This document shows positions 7,632 to 16,900 of a stretch of DNA of 45,142 bases, piece after piece. A program made the translations under genes and the position numbers. Source of the DNA: an uncultured Eubacteriales bacterium (GTDB taxonomy: Bacteria > Bacillota > Clostridia > Lachnospirales > Lachnospiraceae); NCBI GenBank assembly GCA_900318615.1, contig ONLK01000007.1:1-45142 (forward strand). The letters are read 5' to 3'. Position 1 is the first letter of the stretch; every line of letters starts with the position of its first letter. The notes beneath the pieces were generated by a model. That model was given only the letters and a program-made list of their open reading frames with translations. It had not been told where the DNA came from and searched no databases.

Positions 7632-8924
7632 ATGGAACAATACATCATAAAAGGTGGGAATCCGCTGGTGGGGGAGGTCGACATCAACGGAGCTAAAAAT
7701 GCTGCACTGGGTATTCTGGCGGCCGCTATTATGACGGACAGTACCGTGCTCATTGAGAATCTGCCGGACGTGAATGATATCAATGTTATGCTGGAGGCTA
7801 TGTCTCAGATCGGTGTGAAGGTGGAGCGGGTTACAAGCCACGCAGCGCTGATCAGCAGCAAGGGAATCAATGGTGTCAGTGTTGATTATGAGTATATCAA
7901 GAAGATACGCGCTTCCTACTATCTTCTGGGGGCTCTTCTCGGAAAATATAAGGAAGCGGAGGTTCCGCTTCCGGGAGGCTGCAACATCGGAAGCCGTCCG
8001 ATTGATCTTCATCTGAAAGGCTTCCGCGCGCTGGGGGCGGAGGTCAGCATCCGCAATGGCAGTATCTGCGCGAAGGCGGAGCATCTGCATGGCGCACACA
8101 TTTTCCTGGATACTGTTTCTGTTGGCGCAACCATCAACATTATGATGGCAGCCTGCATGGCGGAGGGCAGAACCATCATCGAAAACGCGGCACGTGAGCC
8201 GCATGTGGTTGATGTGGCTAACTTCCTGAGCAGCATGGGAGCGAATATCCGCGGCGCAGGTACCGATGTCATCCGCATCCGCGGAGTGGAAAGACTGCAC
8301 AGCACCGAGTATTCAATCATCCCGGACCAGATCGAGGCCGGCACCTATATGTTTGCGGCAGCCGCCACGCACGGAGATGTTCTGGTAAAAAATCTTATCC
8401 CGAAGCATATGGAAGCCATCAGCGCAAAGCTGATTGAAATGGGATGCCAGGTCGATACGTTCGATAACGCGATCCGCATTTCCTGCAAGGGCCGCCTGAA
8501 CGGGACCAACGTAAAGACACTTCCGTATCCGGGGTATCCTACCGATATGCAGCCGCAGATCAGTGTAGCGCTGAGCATGGCACAGGGAACCTCCATTGTT
8601 ACGGAGAGTATTTTTGAGAATCGCTTCAAGTACATGGATGAGCTGGCGCGCATGGGAGCCATGGTCAAGGTGGAAGGCAACACGGCCATCATCACCGGCG
8701 TTGACGCGCTGACCGGAGCGCGGATCAGTGCACCGGACCTTCGGGCCGGAGCGGCACTTGTACTGGCCGGGCTGGCCGCAGAAGGGATCACCGTCATCGA
8801 TGATATTTCCTATATTCAGAGAGGATATGAGAACTTTGACGGAAAGCTTCGCGAACTGGGCGCTCAGATCGAGCGGATCAGTACGGAAAAGGAAGCGCAG
8901 AAATTCAGACTGAAAGTAAGCTGA
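7632..8924 (+). CDS. murA: UDP-N-acetylglucosamine 1-carboxyvinyltransferase
   Basis: This cytoplasmic enzyme transfers enolpyruvate from phosphoenolpyruvate to UDP-GlcNAc, the first committed step of peptidoglycan synthesis, and is the fosfomycin target. The 430-residue length is typical. Lys22/Asn23 sit in NGAKNAALG and the catalytic, fosfomycin-reactive cysteine is Cys117 in PLPGGCNIGSRP. PDQIEAGT and YPTDMQPQ are also family landmarks. The second of two adjacent ATGs (7632) is preferred because GAGGTG (7621-7626) is then well spaced; the frame is open to 7521 but that part is leader. Confidence 0.96.
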   Translation: MEQYIIKGGNPLVGEVDINGAKNAALGILAAAIMTDSTVLIENLPDVNDINVMLEAMSQIGVKVERVTSHAALISSKGINGVSVDYEYIKKIRASYYLLGALLGKYKEAEVPLPGGCNIGSRPIDLHLKGFRALGAEVSIRNGSICAKAEHLHGAHIFLDTVSVGATINIMMAACMAEGRTIIENAAREPHVVDVANFLSSMGANIRGAGTDVIRIRGVERLHSTEYSIIPDQIEAGTYMFAAAATHGDVLVKNLIPKHMEAISAKLIEMGCQVDTFDNAIRISCKGRLNGTNVKTLPYPGYPTDMQPQISVALSMAQGTSIVTESIFENRFKYMDELARMGAMVKVEGNTAIITGVDALTGARISAPDLRAGAALVLAGLAAEGITVIDDISYIQRGYENFDGKLRELGAQIERISTEKEAQKFRLKVS

Positions 8925-8939
8925 TTATTCACATGACGG

Positions 8940-8969
8940 ACGGCATGGTCGCAGGACCATGCCGTTTTT
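8940..8969 (+). terminator. Intrinsic terminator of murA
   Basis: A perfect 11-bp stem acggcatggtc/gaccatgccgt (8940-8950, 8955-8965) with a GCAG loop is followed by a T run. Confidence 0.93.
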
Positions 8970-8982
8970 AAGATTGTCTTTG

Positions 8983-9012
8983 TTGACCGGAGCAGATTAA
9001 CAATGATAAAAT
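8983..9012 (+). promoter_or_regulatory. Promoter of asnS
   Basis: TTGACC (8983-8988), an 18-bp spacer and TAAAAT (9007-9012). The remaining leader is only about 60 nt, with one small tgccgc/gcggca hairpin, too short for a T-box. Confidence 0.7.
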
Positions 9013-9077
9013 AAAATCTGTTTAATTGCCGCGCGAGGGCGGCACAAATTTTCAGCGATAAACAGGAGCATAAAGCA

Positions 9078-10478
9078 ATGGAATACGAATTTACAACCGT
9101 AAGGGACATTTATCGTGACCGTAAAAAGTACATCGGATCGCCGATTACCGTCGGAGGCTGGATCCGCAGCATCCGCAGCTCATCCAAATCCTTTGGTTTC
9201 ATGGTTATCAGCGATGGTTCATACTTCGAAACTCTTCAGATTGTTTTTGATAAGGATAAGATCGATAATTTTGACGAAGTCAGCAGACTGAACGGCGGCT
9301 CCTCCGTGATTGTCACCGGAGAACTGGTTGAAACTCCGCAGGCAAAGCAGCCGTTTGAGATTCACGCATCCAAAGTTGAGGTTGCAGGTGAATCCACGCC
9401 GGATTATCCGATGCAGAAAAAACGCCACACGATGGAATTTCTGCGCACCATGCCGCATCTTCGTCCGCGCACCAACACGTTCCAGGCTGTGTTCCGCGTA
9501 CGTTCGCTGGCTGCGTATGCTATTCATCAATTCTTCCAGGAGCGTGACTTTGTGTATGTGCACACGCCGCTGATTACCACTTCCGATGCGGAAGGCGCCG
9601 GCGAGATGTTCACCGTAACAACCCTGGACCTTGCCGATGTTCCGAAAACCCAGGACGGCAGGGTTGACTATACACAGGATTTCTTCAAGCAGGCAACCAA
9701 GCTGACGGTTTCCGGACAAATTGATGTGGAGCCGTTTGCGCAGGCATTCCGCAGTGTGTATACCTTCGGACCGACGTTCCGCGCCGAGAACTCCAACACA
9801 ACCCGCCACGCGGCGGAATTCTGGATGATTGAGCCGGAAATTTCCTTTGCGGATCTGACGGACGACATGAACCTGGCAGAAGCCATGCTGAAATATGTGA
9901 TCCGCTACTGCATGGAGAAGGCACCGGCGGAGATGAATTTCTTCAATACTTATGTGGACAAGGGGCTGCTTGACCGTCTGAACAACGTTGTGAACAATGA
10001 ATTTGGCCGCATTACCTATACAGATGCAGTGAAGATCCTCGAGGAGCATAATGAGGAATTCGAGTATAAGGCATACTGGGGATGCGATCTGCAGACAGAA
10101 CACGAGCGCTACCTGACGGAGAAAATCTTCGGAAAGCCGGTATTTGTAACGGATTATCCCAAGGAAATCAAGGCATTTTACATGAAACTGAACCCGGACG
10201 GCAAAACGGTAGCGGCTGCAGACTGCCTGGTACCGGGGATCGGCGAAATAATCGGCGGCAGCCAGAGGGAAGAAAACTATGAGGTTCTTCTGAACCGAAT
10301 GAAAGAGCTGAAGATGGATCTTTCTCAGTATCAGAACTATCTTGACATCCGTAAATACGGGACAACCGTCCATTCCGGCTTCGGCCTCGGTTTTGAACGG
10401 CTGATCATGTACATCACGGGAATGGGCAATATCCGCGACGTGCTTCCGTATCCGAGAACCGTCGGAACCTGCCAGTAA
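9078..10478 (+). CDS. asnS: Asparaginyl-tRNA synthetase
   Basis: This class II synthetase charges tRNA-Asn. It has 466 residues: an N-terminal OB-fold anticodon-binding domain ([22 protein letters not shown]) and a catalytic domain with motif 2 [15 protein letters not shown] and motif 3 [16 protein letters not shown] ending in VLPYPRT. The Asn-specific pattern ENSNT and the absence of the archaeal-type AspRS features support AsnRS rather than AspRS. ATG at 9078 follows CAGGAG. It has its own promoter and is followed after 46 nt by the sortase gene, with no clear terminator between. Confidence 0.96.
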   Translation: MEYEFTTVRDIYRDRKKYIGSPITVGGWIRSIRSSSKSFGFMVISDGSYFETLQIVFDKDKIDNFDEVSRLNGGSSVIVTGELVETPQAKQPFEIHASKVEVAGESTPDYPMQKKRHTMEFLRTMPHLRPRTNTFQAVFRVRSLAAYAIHQFFQERDFVYVHTPLITTSDAEGAGEMFTVTTLDLADVPKTQDGRVDYTQDFFKQATKLTVSGQIDVEPFAQAFRSVYTFGPTFRAENSNTTRHAAEFWMIEPEISFADLTDDMNLAEAMLKYVIRYCMEKAPAEMNFFNTYVDKGLLDRLNNVVNNEFGRITYTDAVKILEEHNEEFEYKAYWGCDLQTEHERYLTEKIFGKPVFVTDYPKEIKAFYMKLNPDGKTVAAADCLVPGIGEIIGGSQREENYEVLLNRMKELKMDLSQYQNYLDIRKYGTTVHSGFGLGFERLIMYITGMGNIRDVLPYPRTVGTCQ

Positions 10479-10524
10479 AGTTTTCCCTGTGAAAGGGCTC
10501 CAGGTTTCGGGAAAGGAGTAGCTG

Positions 10525-11643
10525 TTGGGCTCCAGATATAATGATAAAAAGAGAGAGGACGTAGGCCGGCATGATTCCGGTATGGATTCGTATCCGCAAT
10601 ACCCGGGCGCCCGCAGGCCGAAAAAGAAAAAGAACGGAGGGTCGGTGATCAGCACCATTCTCCTGGCGGCAGCCATCTGTGTGTTTGCTTTTTCTGCCTA
10701 TAAACTGATCGGATATTACCGCGAGTATAAAAAGGGGCAGGATGAGTATTCATCGCTGGAAGATACCTATACCGTGAAAAATCCAACGGCGCCCGTGGAA
10801 GCGGCATCGGAAGCATCCTCGGAGGATGGAGGATACATTCTTACCAATGTGGAACAGCTGGAGGATCCGGATACGGTTGAGGAGGTAAAAGCAGGAGCAA
10901 AAACCCGGCAGATAACGGAGGGACCGAACGGATATTCCGGCGCAGGATTTTCCGGCGGCGAAACGAATGCCGCCGGAGCAGACAGCACTTCCGGTACGGC
11001 AGCAGGCACGGATCCGGCAGGATCAGGTGCTGTGGAAACGGTTCCCATGCTGGTTAATCCGATTGATTTCGACGAACTGGCCAAGGTAAACACCGAGGTT
11101 ATGGGATGGCTGAGAATCGGCGCACTGGACATTTCCTATCCGGTGGCGCAGGCGGCAGATAATGAATACTATCTGCACCGTACTTTCCGCCGCGAGGAAG
11201 TTTTCTCCGGCTGCATTTTCCTGAATTGCGATAACACAAAATATCTGACGGACCAGAATTCGATCGTTTACGGGCACAACATGAAGGACGGATCCATGTT
11301 CGGCAGACTGAAAGAGCTGGATCAGGAGCATTACAATGAGAATCCGTATTTCTGGATTTTCACTCCGAACCTGATTTATCAGTACCGGATCTTTTCAACC
11401 TCAACGGTTTCCAGGGCCGGAGACCCGTACAGAACAAGGTTCAGCAGGGATGATTTTCAGGCGTTCATTAATAACAGTCAGGAACAGTCCGGGATTGACA
11501 GCCACGGTGTGACGGTCACGACGGACGACCGCATTGTGACACTTTCAACCTGCACCGGCAATGATGAAACCCGTTTTATTGTACAGGGCAGACTGGAGCA
11601 GATCTATGCTTCGGTAAAGAGTGCGGATGCAAGTTTTTCGTGA
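10525..11643 (+). CDS. srtB: Class B sortase
   Basis: This membrane-bound cysteine transpeptidase cuts a C-terminal sorting signal and links the protein to peptidoglycan. It has a cytoplasmic N-terminus rich in Lys/Arg, one membrane segment (about residues 43-62), a Thr/Ala/Gly-rich linker to about residue 175, and the sortase domain. The catalytic triad is His251 in VYGHNM, Cys343 in LSTC and Arg350 in DETRF. The family-B features YYLHRTF and GCIFLNCDN are present. The start is TTG at 10525 with AAAGGAG 6 nt upstream. The surface protein at 13959 is the obvious local substrate (inference). Confidence 0.92.
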   Translation: MGSRYNDKKREDVGRHDSGMDSYPQYPGARRPKKKKNGGSVISTILLAAAICVFAFSAYKLIGYYREYKKGQDEYSSLEDTYTVKNPTAPVEAASEASSEDGGYILTNVEQLEDPDTVEEVKAGAKTRQITEGPNGYSGAGFSGGETNAAGADSTSGTAAGTDPAGSGAVETVPMLVNPIDFDELAKVNTEVMGWLRIGALDISYPVAQAADNEYYLHRTFRREEVFSGCIFLNCDNTKYLTDQNSIVYGHNMKDGSMFGRLKELDQEHYNENPYFWIFTPNLIYQYRIFSTSTVSRAGDPYRTRFSRDDFQAFINNSQEQSGIDSHGVTVTTDDRIVTLSTCTGNDETRFIVQGRLEQIYASVKSADASFS

Positions 11644-11667
11644 CAATGTAAGAAGCATGTGCGGTGA

Positions 11668-11698
11668 ACGGCCGCCGCGGACTGACCGCGGCGGCCGT
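11668..11698 (+). terminator. Strong GC hairpin after srtB, no T-run
   Basis: A perfect 13-bp stem acggccgccgcgg/ccgcggcggccgt has the loop ACTGA. It is stable enough to pause polymerase or protect a 3' end, but only TATGTTAT follows, so termination is uncertain. Confidence 0.55.
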
Positions 11699-11730
11699 AT
11701 GTTATACAGGAAAAGAAGGAGGGAAGGCAG

Positions 11731-12474
11731 ATGGAGGATAAGGTAAAGCAGCTGCACGATATACTGGCCGGGAGCAGCAATATCGTATTTTTCGGCGGAG
11801 CCGGTGTTTCAACAGAAAGCGGAATTCCGGATTTCAGAAGTCAGGACGGGTTATATCATATGAAATATAAATATCCGCCGGAAACGATTATTTCTCATTC
11901 GTTTTTTGTGCACAAGCCGGAGGAATTTTATCGCTTCTATAAAGATAAGATGCTGGCGCCGGAGGCTCAGCCCAACAAAGCGCATCTGGCACTGGCGCGG
12001 CTGGAACAGATGGGGAAGCTGAAAGCCGTAATTACACAGAATATTGACGGGCTTCATCAGAAAGCCGGCAGTAAAAAAGTGCTGGAACTGCATGGGTCCG
12101 TGCTGCGCAATCACTGTGTAAAATGCAATGCGCCGTACAGCATGGAATATGTTAAAAATTCCGAAGGCGTTCCACGGTGTGAAAAGTGCGGAGGAATTGT
12201 CAAACCGGATGTCGTTCTCTATGAGGAAAGTCTGGATACGGAGGTCCTGGAAGAATCGGTCAGCTATATCTCCAATGCGGATGTTCTGATTATCGGAGGG
12301 ACATCGCTGGTTGTCTATCCGGCGGCCGGTCTGATTGATTATTTCCATGGCCGCAAGCTGGTTGTCATCAACAAATCGGCAACGCCGCGGGATCAGGCGG
12401 CCGACCTTCTGATTGAGGACAGCATCGGCAAGGTGCTGGATGAAGCCATTCAGGGACTTTCGGAGGAGAGCTGA
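11731..12474 (+). CDS. cobB: NAD-dependent protein deacylase, sirtuin family
   Basis: This enzyme removes acyl groups from lysines while consuming NAD. The 247 residues cover the full catalytic core: GAGVSTESGIPDFRS for NAD binding, TQNIDGLH, catalytic His121 in ELHGS, a zinc module with Cys129/Cys132 and Cys150/Cys153, IVKPDVVLYEE, and GTSLVVYPAA. The residues after DFRSQDG (LYHMKYKYPPE) resemble short bacterial class U sirtuins, so deacetylation is more likely than desuccinylation (inference). ATG at 11731 follows AAGGAGG. A new promoter for rpsF lies just downstream. Confidence 0.93.
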   Translation: MEDKVKQLHDILAGSSNIVFFGGAGVSTESGIPDFRSQDGLYHMKYKYPPETIISHSFFVHKPEEFYRFYKDKMLAPEAQPNKAHLALARLEQMGKLKAVITQNIDGLHQKAGSKKVLELHGSVLRNHCVKCNAPYSMEYVKNSEGVPRCEKCGGIVKPDVVLYEESLDTEVLEESVSYISNADVLIIGGTSLVVYPAAGLIDYFHGRKLVVINKSATPRDQAADLLIEDSIGKVLDEAIQGLSEES

Positions 12475-12521
12475 AACCGGGAAGGATTAAAAATTTCAGC
12501 AAGCATCTTTCCATATTTTCC

Positions 12522-12550
12522 TTGAAATGGCATCTTACTTATGCTAGACT
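12522..12550 (+). promoter_or_regulatory. Promoter of rpsF-ssb-rpsR
   Basis: TTGAAA (12522-12527), a 17-bp spacer and TAGACT (12545-12550). The leader is about 70 nt. Confidence 0.75.
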
Positions 12551-12556
12551 GAACAT

Positions 12557-12627
12557 CTGTGATATATTTCCATTCCTTGCTCCTTCCGCCGCGGAGGGGG
12601 CCAGAGACCATAAGGAGGTGCAAAAGC
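12557..12627 (+). promoter_or_regulatory. rpsF leader, possible S6:S18 autoregulatory site
   Basis: The leader contains cttccgccgcggaggggg around 12581-12600, a CCG-containing stem-loop just upstream of AAGGAGGTG. In many bacteria the S6:S18 complex represses its own operon by binding a hairpin with a conserved CCG. The resemblance is by eye only. Confidence 0.3.
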
Positions 12628-12915
12628 ATGAACAAGTATGAACTGGCAGTCGTTGTCAGCGCAAAACTCGAGGACGAAGAAAGAGCAGCAGTAATCGAAA
12701 AGGTAAAGGAATACATTACCCGCTTCGGAGGCACAGTTTCCGACGTCGATGACTGGGGCAAGAAAAAACTTGCGTATGAAATCCAGAAGATGAGCGAAGG
12801 CTACTATTACTTCATCCATTTCGAGTCTGATTCATCCGTTCCGGCACAGGTTGAGAACCGTGTCCGCATCATGGATCATGTAATCAGATATTTATGCGTT
12901 AGACAGGATGCATAA
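12628..12915 (+). CDS. rpsF: 30S ribosomal protein S6
   Basis: This 95-residue ribosomal protein begins MNKYELAVVVSAKLEDEERA and contains the S6 landmarks WGKKKLAYEI and YYFIHFES. It binds S18 in the platform of the small subunit. The ATG at 12628 has AAGGAGGTG upstream; an in-frame ATG at 12559 belongs to the leader. It is first in the standard rpsF-ssb-rpsR operon, 17 nt before ssb. Confidence 0.97.
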   Translation: MNKYELAVVVSAKLEDEERAAVIEKVKEYITRFGGTVSDVDDWGKKKLAYEIQKMSEGYYYFIHFESDSSVPAQVENRVRIMDHVIRYLCVRQDA

Positions 12916-12932
12916 AAAAGAGAGGTAATTCT

Positions 12933-13469
12933 ATGAACAAAGTCATCTTAATGGGCCGCCTGACAAGGGACCCGGATATACGTTCTTCTGCCGGAAATAA
13001 TCCGCAGACTTTTGCAAGATATACACTGGCGGTTGACCGCCGTTTCTCCCGCAGAGACGGGGGTGACAACGGGCAGAGCGCCGATTTTATCAGCTGTGTG
13101 GCCTTCGGAAGAAGTGCCGAGTTCGCAGAGAAATATCTTCACAAGGGACTTAAGGTCGTTGTTACGGGACGTATCCAGACAGGCAGCTACACGAACAGAG
13201 ATGGCCAGAAAGTATATACAACCGATGTAGTGGTTGAAGATCAGGAATTTGCAGAGAGCAAATCCGCCAGTGATATCAATGCAGGCTCTTATTCAGCCGG
13301 CAGCTACGCGGGCGGATATTCCGGAAACCCGTCGGGTATCCCGGCAGCAGCTCCTGCAGGATCCGCACCGGCATCTTCCGGCGGCGCTCCGGCGCCGGAG
13401 CAGGCATCGGCCGAGGATGGTTTTATGAACATTCCGGACAGCCTGGACGAGGATCTGCCGTTTAACTGA
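12933..13469 (+). CDS. ssb: Single-stranded DNA-binding protein
   Basis: This OB-fold protein coats single-stranded DNA in replication and repair. The N-terminal 105 residues are typical (MNKVILMGRLTRDPDIR, DFISCVAFG, GLKVVVTGRIQTGSY). A Gly/Ser/Ala/Pro-rich linker leads to the acidic partner-binding tip DEDLPFN, which differs from the usual DLPF end by one extra Asn. The 178-residue length is at the long end for Firmicutes. It lies inside the S6-S18 operon. Confidence 0.96.
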   Translation: MNKVILMGRLTRDPDIRSSAGNNPQTFARYTLAVDRRFSRRDGGDNGQSADFISCVAFGRSAEFAEKYLHKGLKVVVTGRIQTGSYTNRDGQKVYTTDVVVEDQEFAESKSASDINAGSYSAGSYAGGYSGNPSGIPAAAPAGSAPASSGGAPAPEQASAEDGFMNIPDSLDEDLPFN

Positions 13470-13489
13470 TATAGTGGAGGATATTCAAA

Positions 13490-13750
13490 ATGGCTTACAG
13501 CAAAGATAAATCGGAAGCTCCGAGACAGAGAAGAGTTATCCATAAGAGAAGAAAAGTATGTGTTTTCTGCGGACAGGAAGCAGGCCCGATCGATTACAAG
13601 GACACCGCAAAGCTGAAAAGATATGTATCCGAGAGAGGTAAAATTCTTCCGAGACGTATTACCGGTACCTGCGCAAAGCATCAAAGAGAGCTGACCTCAG
13701 CAATCAAGAGAGCACGTCATATCGCTCTTATGCCGTATATCGACGAGTAA
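13490..13750 (+). CDS. rpsR: 30S ribosomal protein S18
   Basis: This 86-residue protein has the S18 signatures [28 protein letters not shown] and [19 protein letters not shown]. The Cys residues in CVFC and TCAKH mark the zinc-binding (C+) form of S18. It starts 20 nt after ssb with GTGGAGG upstream and is the last gene before a strong terminator. Confidence 0.97.
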   Translation: MAYSKDKSEAPRQRRVIHKRRKVCVFCGQEAGPIDYKDTAKLKRYVSERGKILPRRITGTCAKHQRELTSAIKRARHIALMPYIDE

Positions 13751-13806
13751 TAAGGCCTATGCTGCCGGCATGGCGGTATGAGATGGTATAAAATAATGAA
13801 AAGAAG

Positions 13807-13853
13807 CCCCCCTTTTGAAATGTATAAACTGCATTTCGAAAGGGGACTTTTTA
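13807..13853 (+). terminator. Intrinsic terminator of rpsF-ssb-rpsR
   Basis: A 14-bp stem (13809-13822 with 13832-13845, one G-T pair) of the form ccccttttgaaatg/catttcgaaagggg is followed by ACTTTTTA. Confidence 0.9.
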
Positions 13854-13876
13854 TATAAAACTTAACTTTTCCTTCG

Positions 13877-13905
13877 TTGCGGTATACCCGCGGAATGGTT
13901 ATACT
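13877..13905 (+). promoter_or_regulatory. Promoter of the surface-protein gene
   Basis: TTGCGG (13877-13882), a 17-bp spacer and TATACT (13900-13905). A leader of about 46 nt follows. Confidence 0.65.
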
Positions 13906-13958
13906 GATAGGTAGAAGTACTCTGTCCGGATTTTCCGGCAGAAGGAGGAAAACAAAGA

Positions 13959-16900
13959 ATGAAAAAGGGAATAAAAAGGTGGATGGCGGTATTTACGGCG
14001 TCTCTGACACTGTTGACACAATCGCCTGGTTTCTATTATGCGGAAACGACCACAGGTGAAACAACGGCGGCGGAGACATCGGCTTCCATGGAAACCCCGG
14101 CGGCAGCTCCCGCGGAAACGGCGGCGGCAGCTCCCACGGAAACGGCAGCTCCTGCGGAAACGTCAGCTTCGGAAACGGCGGCATCCCCCGAAACCCAGGC
14201 ACCTGAGCAAACCCAGGCAGCAACCGGGACACAGGAAGAAACCGCAGTACAGGAGCCGGACACGGCTTCCGGCGGCAGTGATTCACTGATTACAGACGGC
14301 GAAACGACTGCCGCTTCGGAGTCATCCGAAACGCAGGCGGTTACCGAAAAGACCACGGAAACTGAAACGGCCGACACTTTTTCCTGCACCGGAGATGGAT
14401 TTACGGCCAGGCTTTCCTTTATGGATGGCACTGTTTATCCGAAATCATCGGTTCTTAGCGTTCAGGAATTATCCCCGGAGGAACGAGATCCGGCGGAAAA
14501 AATGCTCCGGGCACAGGCGGACAAAGGCCATAGAGAACTGGCCGGCTTCCGCGTTTATACGGTGACATTGAAAAATGCGGATACGGATATTGCGCTTTCG
14601 GACAATGCCGTTCTCAGCATAACCTTTACGGAGCCTCAGTCACTGGAGCTACTGAAAAATAAAAATGCGCGCGCGGAGGTATTTTCCATAGGTAAGGAAG
14701 CACAGTATGCGGATCACCCGCCGATGGATGAAAATCTGTGTGTTTCCTCGTTTCAGATTTCCGCAGACAATCTGAAGACCTTTGCGCTTGCAGGCGTAAC
14801 GGATCTTGTGAATGACGGAGAGACCGTATCCCGGCAGGATCTGCAGACCCATTTAAAGGATTTCAGACCTTATGCGGTGGTGACCAATACCTATGAGCAG
14901 GATTCTGCGGACACTCCGGCAGCAGAACCGGAGATGACCGCCGCCGGTTCGGGGACTTTCGAGACCGGTACCGCGGCCGGAAATGCCGGGGAGGTTTCCG
15001 AAGAGAATACGGATACGGAAGAGACAGACACATCCGAAGCCGAACCCAGAACCGGGAGCGCGGACACGGAGGAGAAGCCGGACGCGGCAAAGATTTCTTC
15101 CATGCTGACCGCTCTTTCCTCCTGGTCTTTGAAACTTGCGAATGCGCAAAGCTCAGATACGGTGACGGTTGTCAACCTGTTCGCAGATGAAAGCGGCCGG
15201 CTGGACACGGCTCCCCTTGAGGAAATAATGAGCAGCGACGGCACATCCATTGATGTGACAAATCAGGATGCGGTTATCAATATAGTGGCAGCCTCCGAAA
15301 ATCAGGATCTGGTGCTTCCTTCCTGGAACGTGACGAATTCAAATGCCGCGTCATCGGATGAAAAACAGGTAAGAGCGGGAACGTCGGGGCGCGTGATTTA
15401 CAATCTGACCGCCCTGGATGAAAACGGCAGCTATACGGCGTACACCGGCCATGCCACACTGAAAACGGCTGCGGCGGGAACGTATCTGGCACCGACAGCA
15501 TCCCTGTTTACTGTTCAAAAACAGCTGACAGGTGCTGTATACGCCGGCAGCGTACACTTTACCTCCGGTGCCTCGGTAACAGCGTCCCTATACGGCGCGT
15601 CATCAGCGGAAGAGACGGCAAAAGAACCCGATGCTGCGGCGCCGGCGAAGGCAAAAGCGGCACCGGCCATGGAAACGGAAAATGAAGATAATTCCGTCCA
15701 GCCGCGGATGATTACACTTCGCGTGGGTGCCGTTGATGAAGAATCTTTAGCCGGTCGTACCGTTTATTTAGGCGGCGCCGGTTTCTATCTCTATGCCAAA
15801 GGCGAGGACGGGACCATAACGGACATCGGAGCGGATCCGGCGTCCAAAGAGACGGAAAGCACAGCGCCGCCGGCAGTAAAAGCGCAGGCGGAAGCAGGGA
15901 AGAGCACGGGAATTGCCGTGCTTACGTTTGACGCGGCCAAAATTCCGCAGGGAGCGGCCCTGTATCTGGAGGAAACCCTTGTCCCGGATGGATATTATAT
16001 TTCAGAACCTGAAGATACTTACCCGAAGGTGATTGCACTGACGGAAGATGGAACGGTGGCTGCGGGTGACCAGCCGGTTCAGATTAAAAACAGGGAGGCT
16101 TCGGTTTCCTTCCGAATCAGTACCACGGATGAGAACGGTGCGGCACTTAATGGCGCGGTTTATACGCTGGAGGATGGAACAGGGGAAGCCCTTCGTACGG
16201 ATGAGGCGCGTGAGGAAGAAGTTACCTTTGCATCGACGGCCGGCGGAGATACTGCAGCTTCCTTTGCACCCGGCCGCTATACGGCTTTTGCCGGCATGGC
16301 AGCAGGCAAGGAGCGAACGCTCAGGGTGGCGGAAACCACCGTGCCGGCCGGATACATCAGTACCGGTGCGGCATTTGAGCAGAACACGGGAGCGCCGGTT
16401 CAGACGCTTACCATTATAAAAAACGAGAATGGCAGCTTCAGCATTAAAGAAGCGGATACGGAAGGATATACGCTGAAGTTTTTGCACCGAAAGGCGTCGG
16501 CGCTTACCCTCACACTTACGACAACGGATGATAATACAGATAAGCCGAAGGCTCTTGCCGGAGCGCAGTACACCGTAAAGACATCGGACGGACAGGTACT
16601 GAAAAAACGGGACGGCAGCGAGGCCTTATATGAATCTACTTCCATCGGACAGCCTCAGACGATTATCCTGGATGAGACAGCCAATCCGGAGCTTGCAGCA
16701 TTGAAGAATGCCGGAACTTCCGCCCGGATTGTGATTTCCGAATTGAAACTGCCGTCCGGAAGCTACCGGTTCAAGAATTCTGCTGTATCCGATGGAACCG
16801 GGCAGACAGCCGGAGGCATGGACATCGCCCTGACGGTGACACGTACCTTCGAAGGACAGCTTGCCTTCGCCCTGCCCGGCGCGGACGGAAAGATATCCTA

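Noticed and set aside
8970-9077. T-box riboswitch upstream of asnS
   Set aside because: The leader after the promoter is about 60 nt, too short for a T-box, and lacks the conserved T-box sequence and an antiterminator.
9219-10676. 485-codon minus-strand frame over asnS
   Set aside because: It is antisense to a complete asparaginyl-tRNA synthetase; the composition is rich in His/Arg/Ile without domains, a by-product of codon bias.
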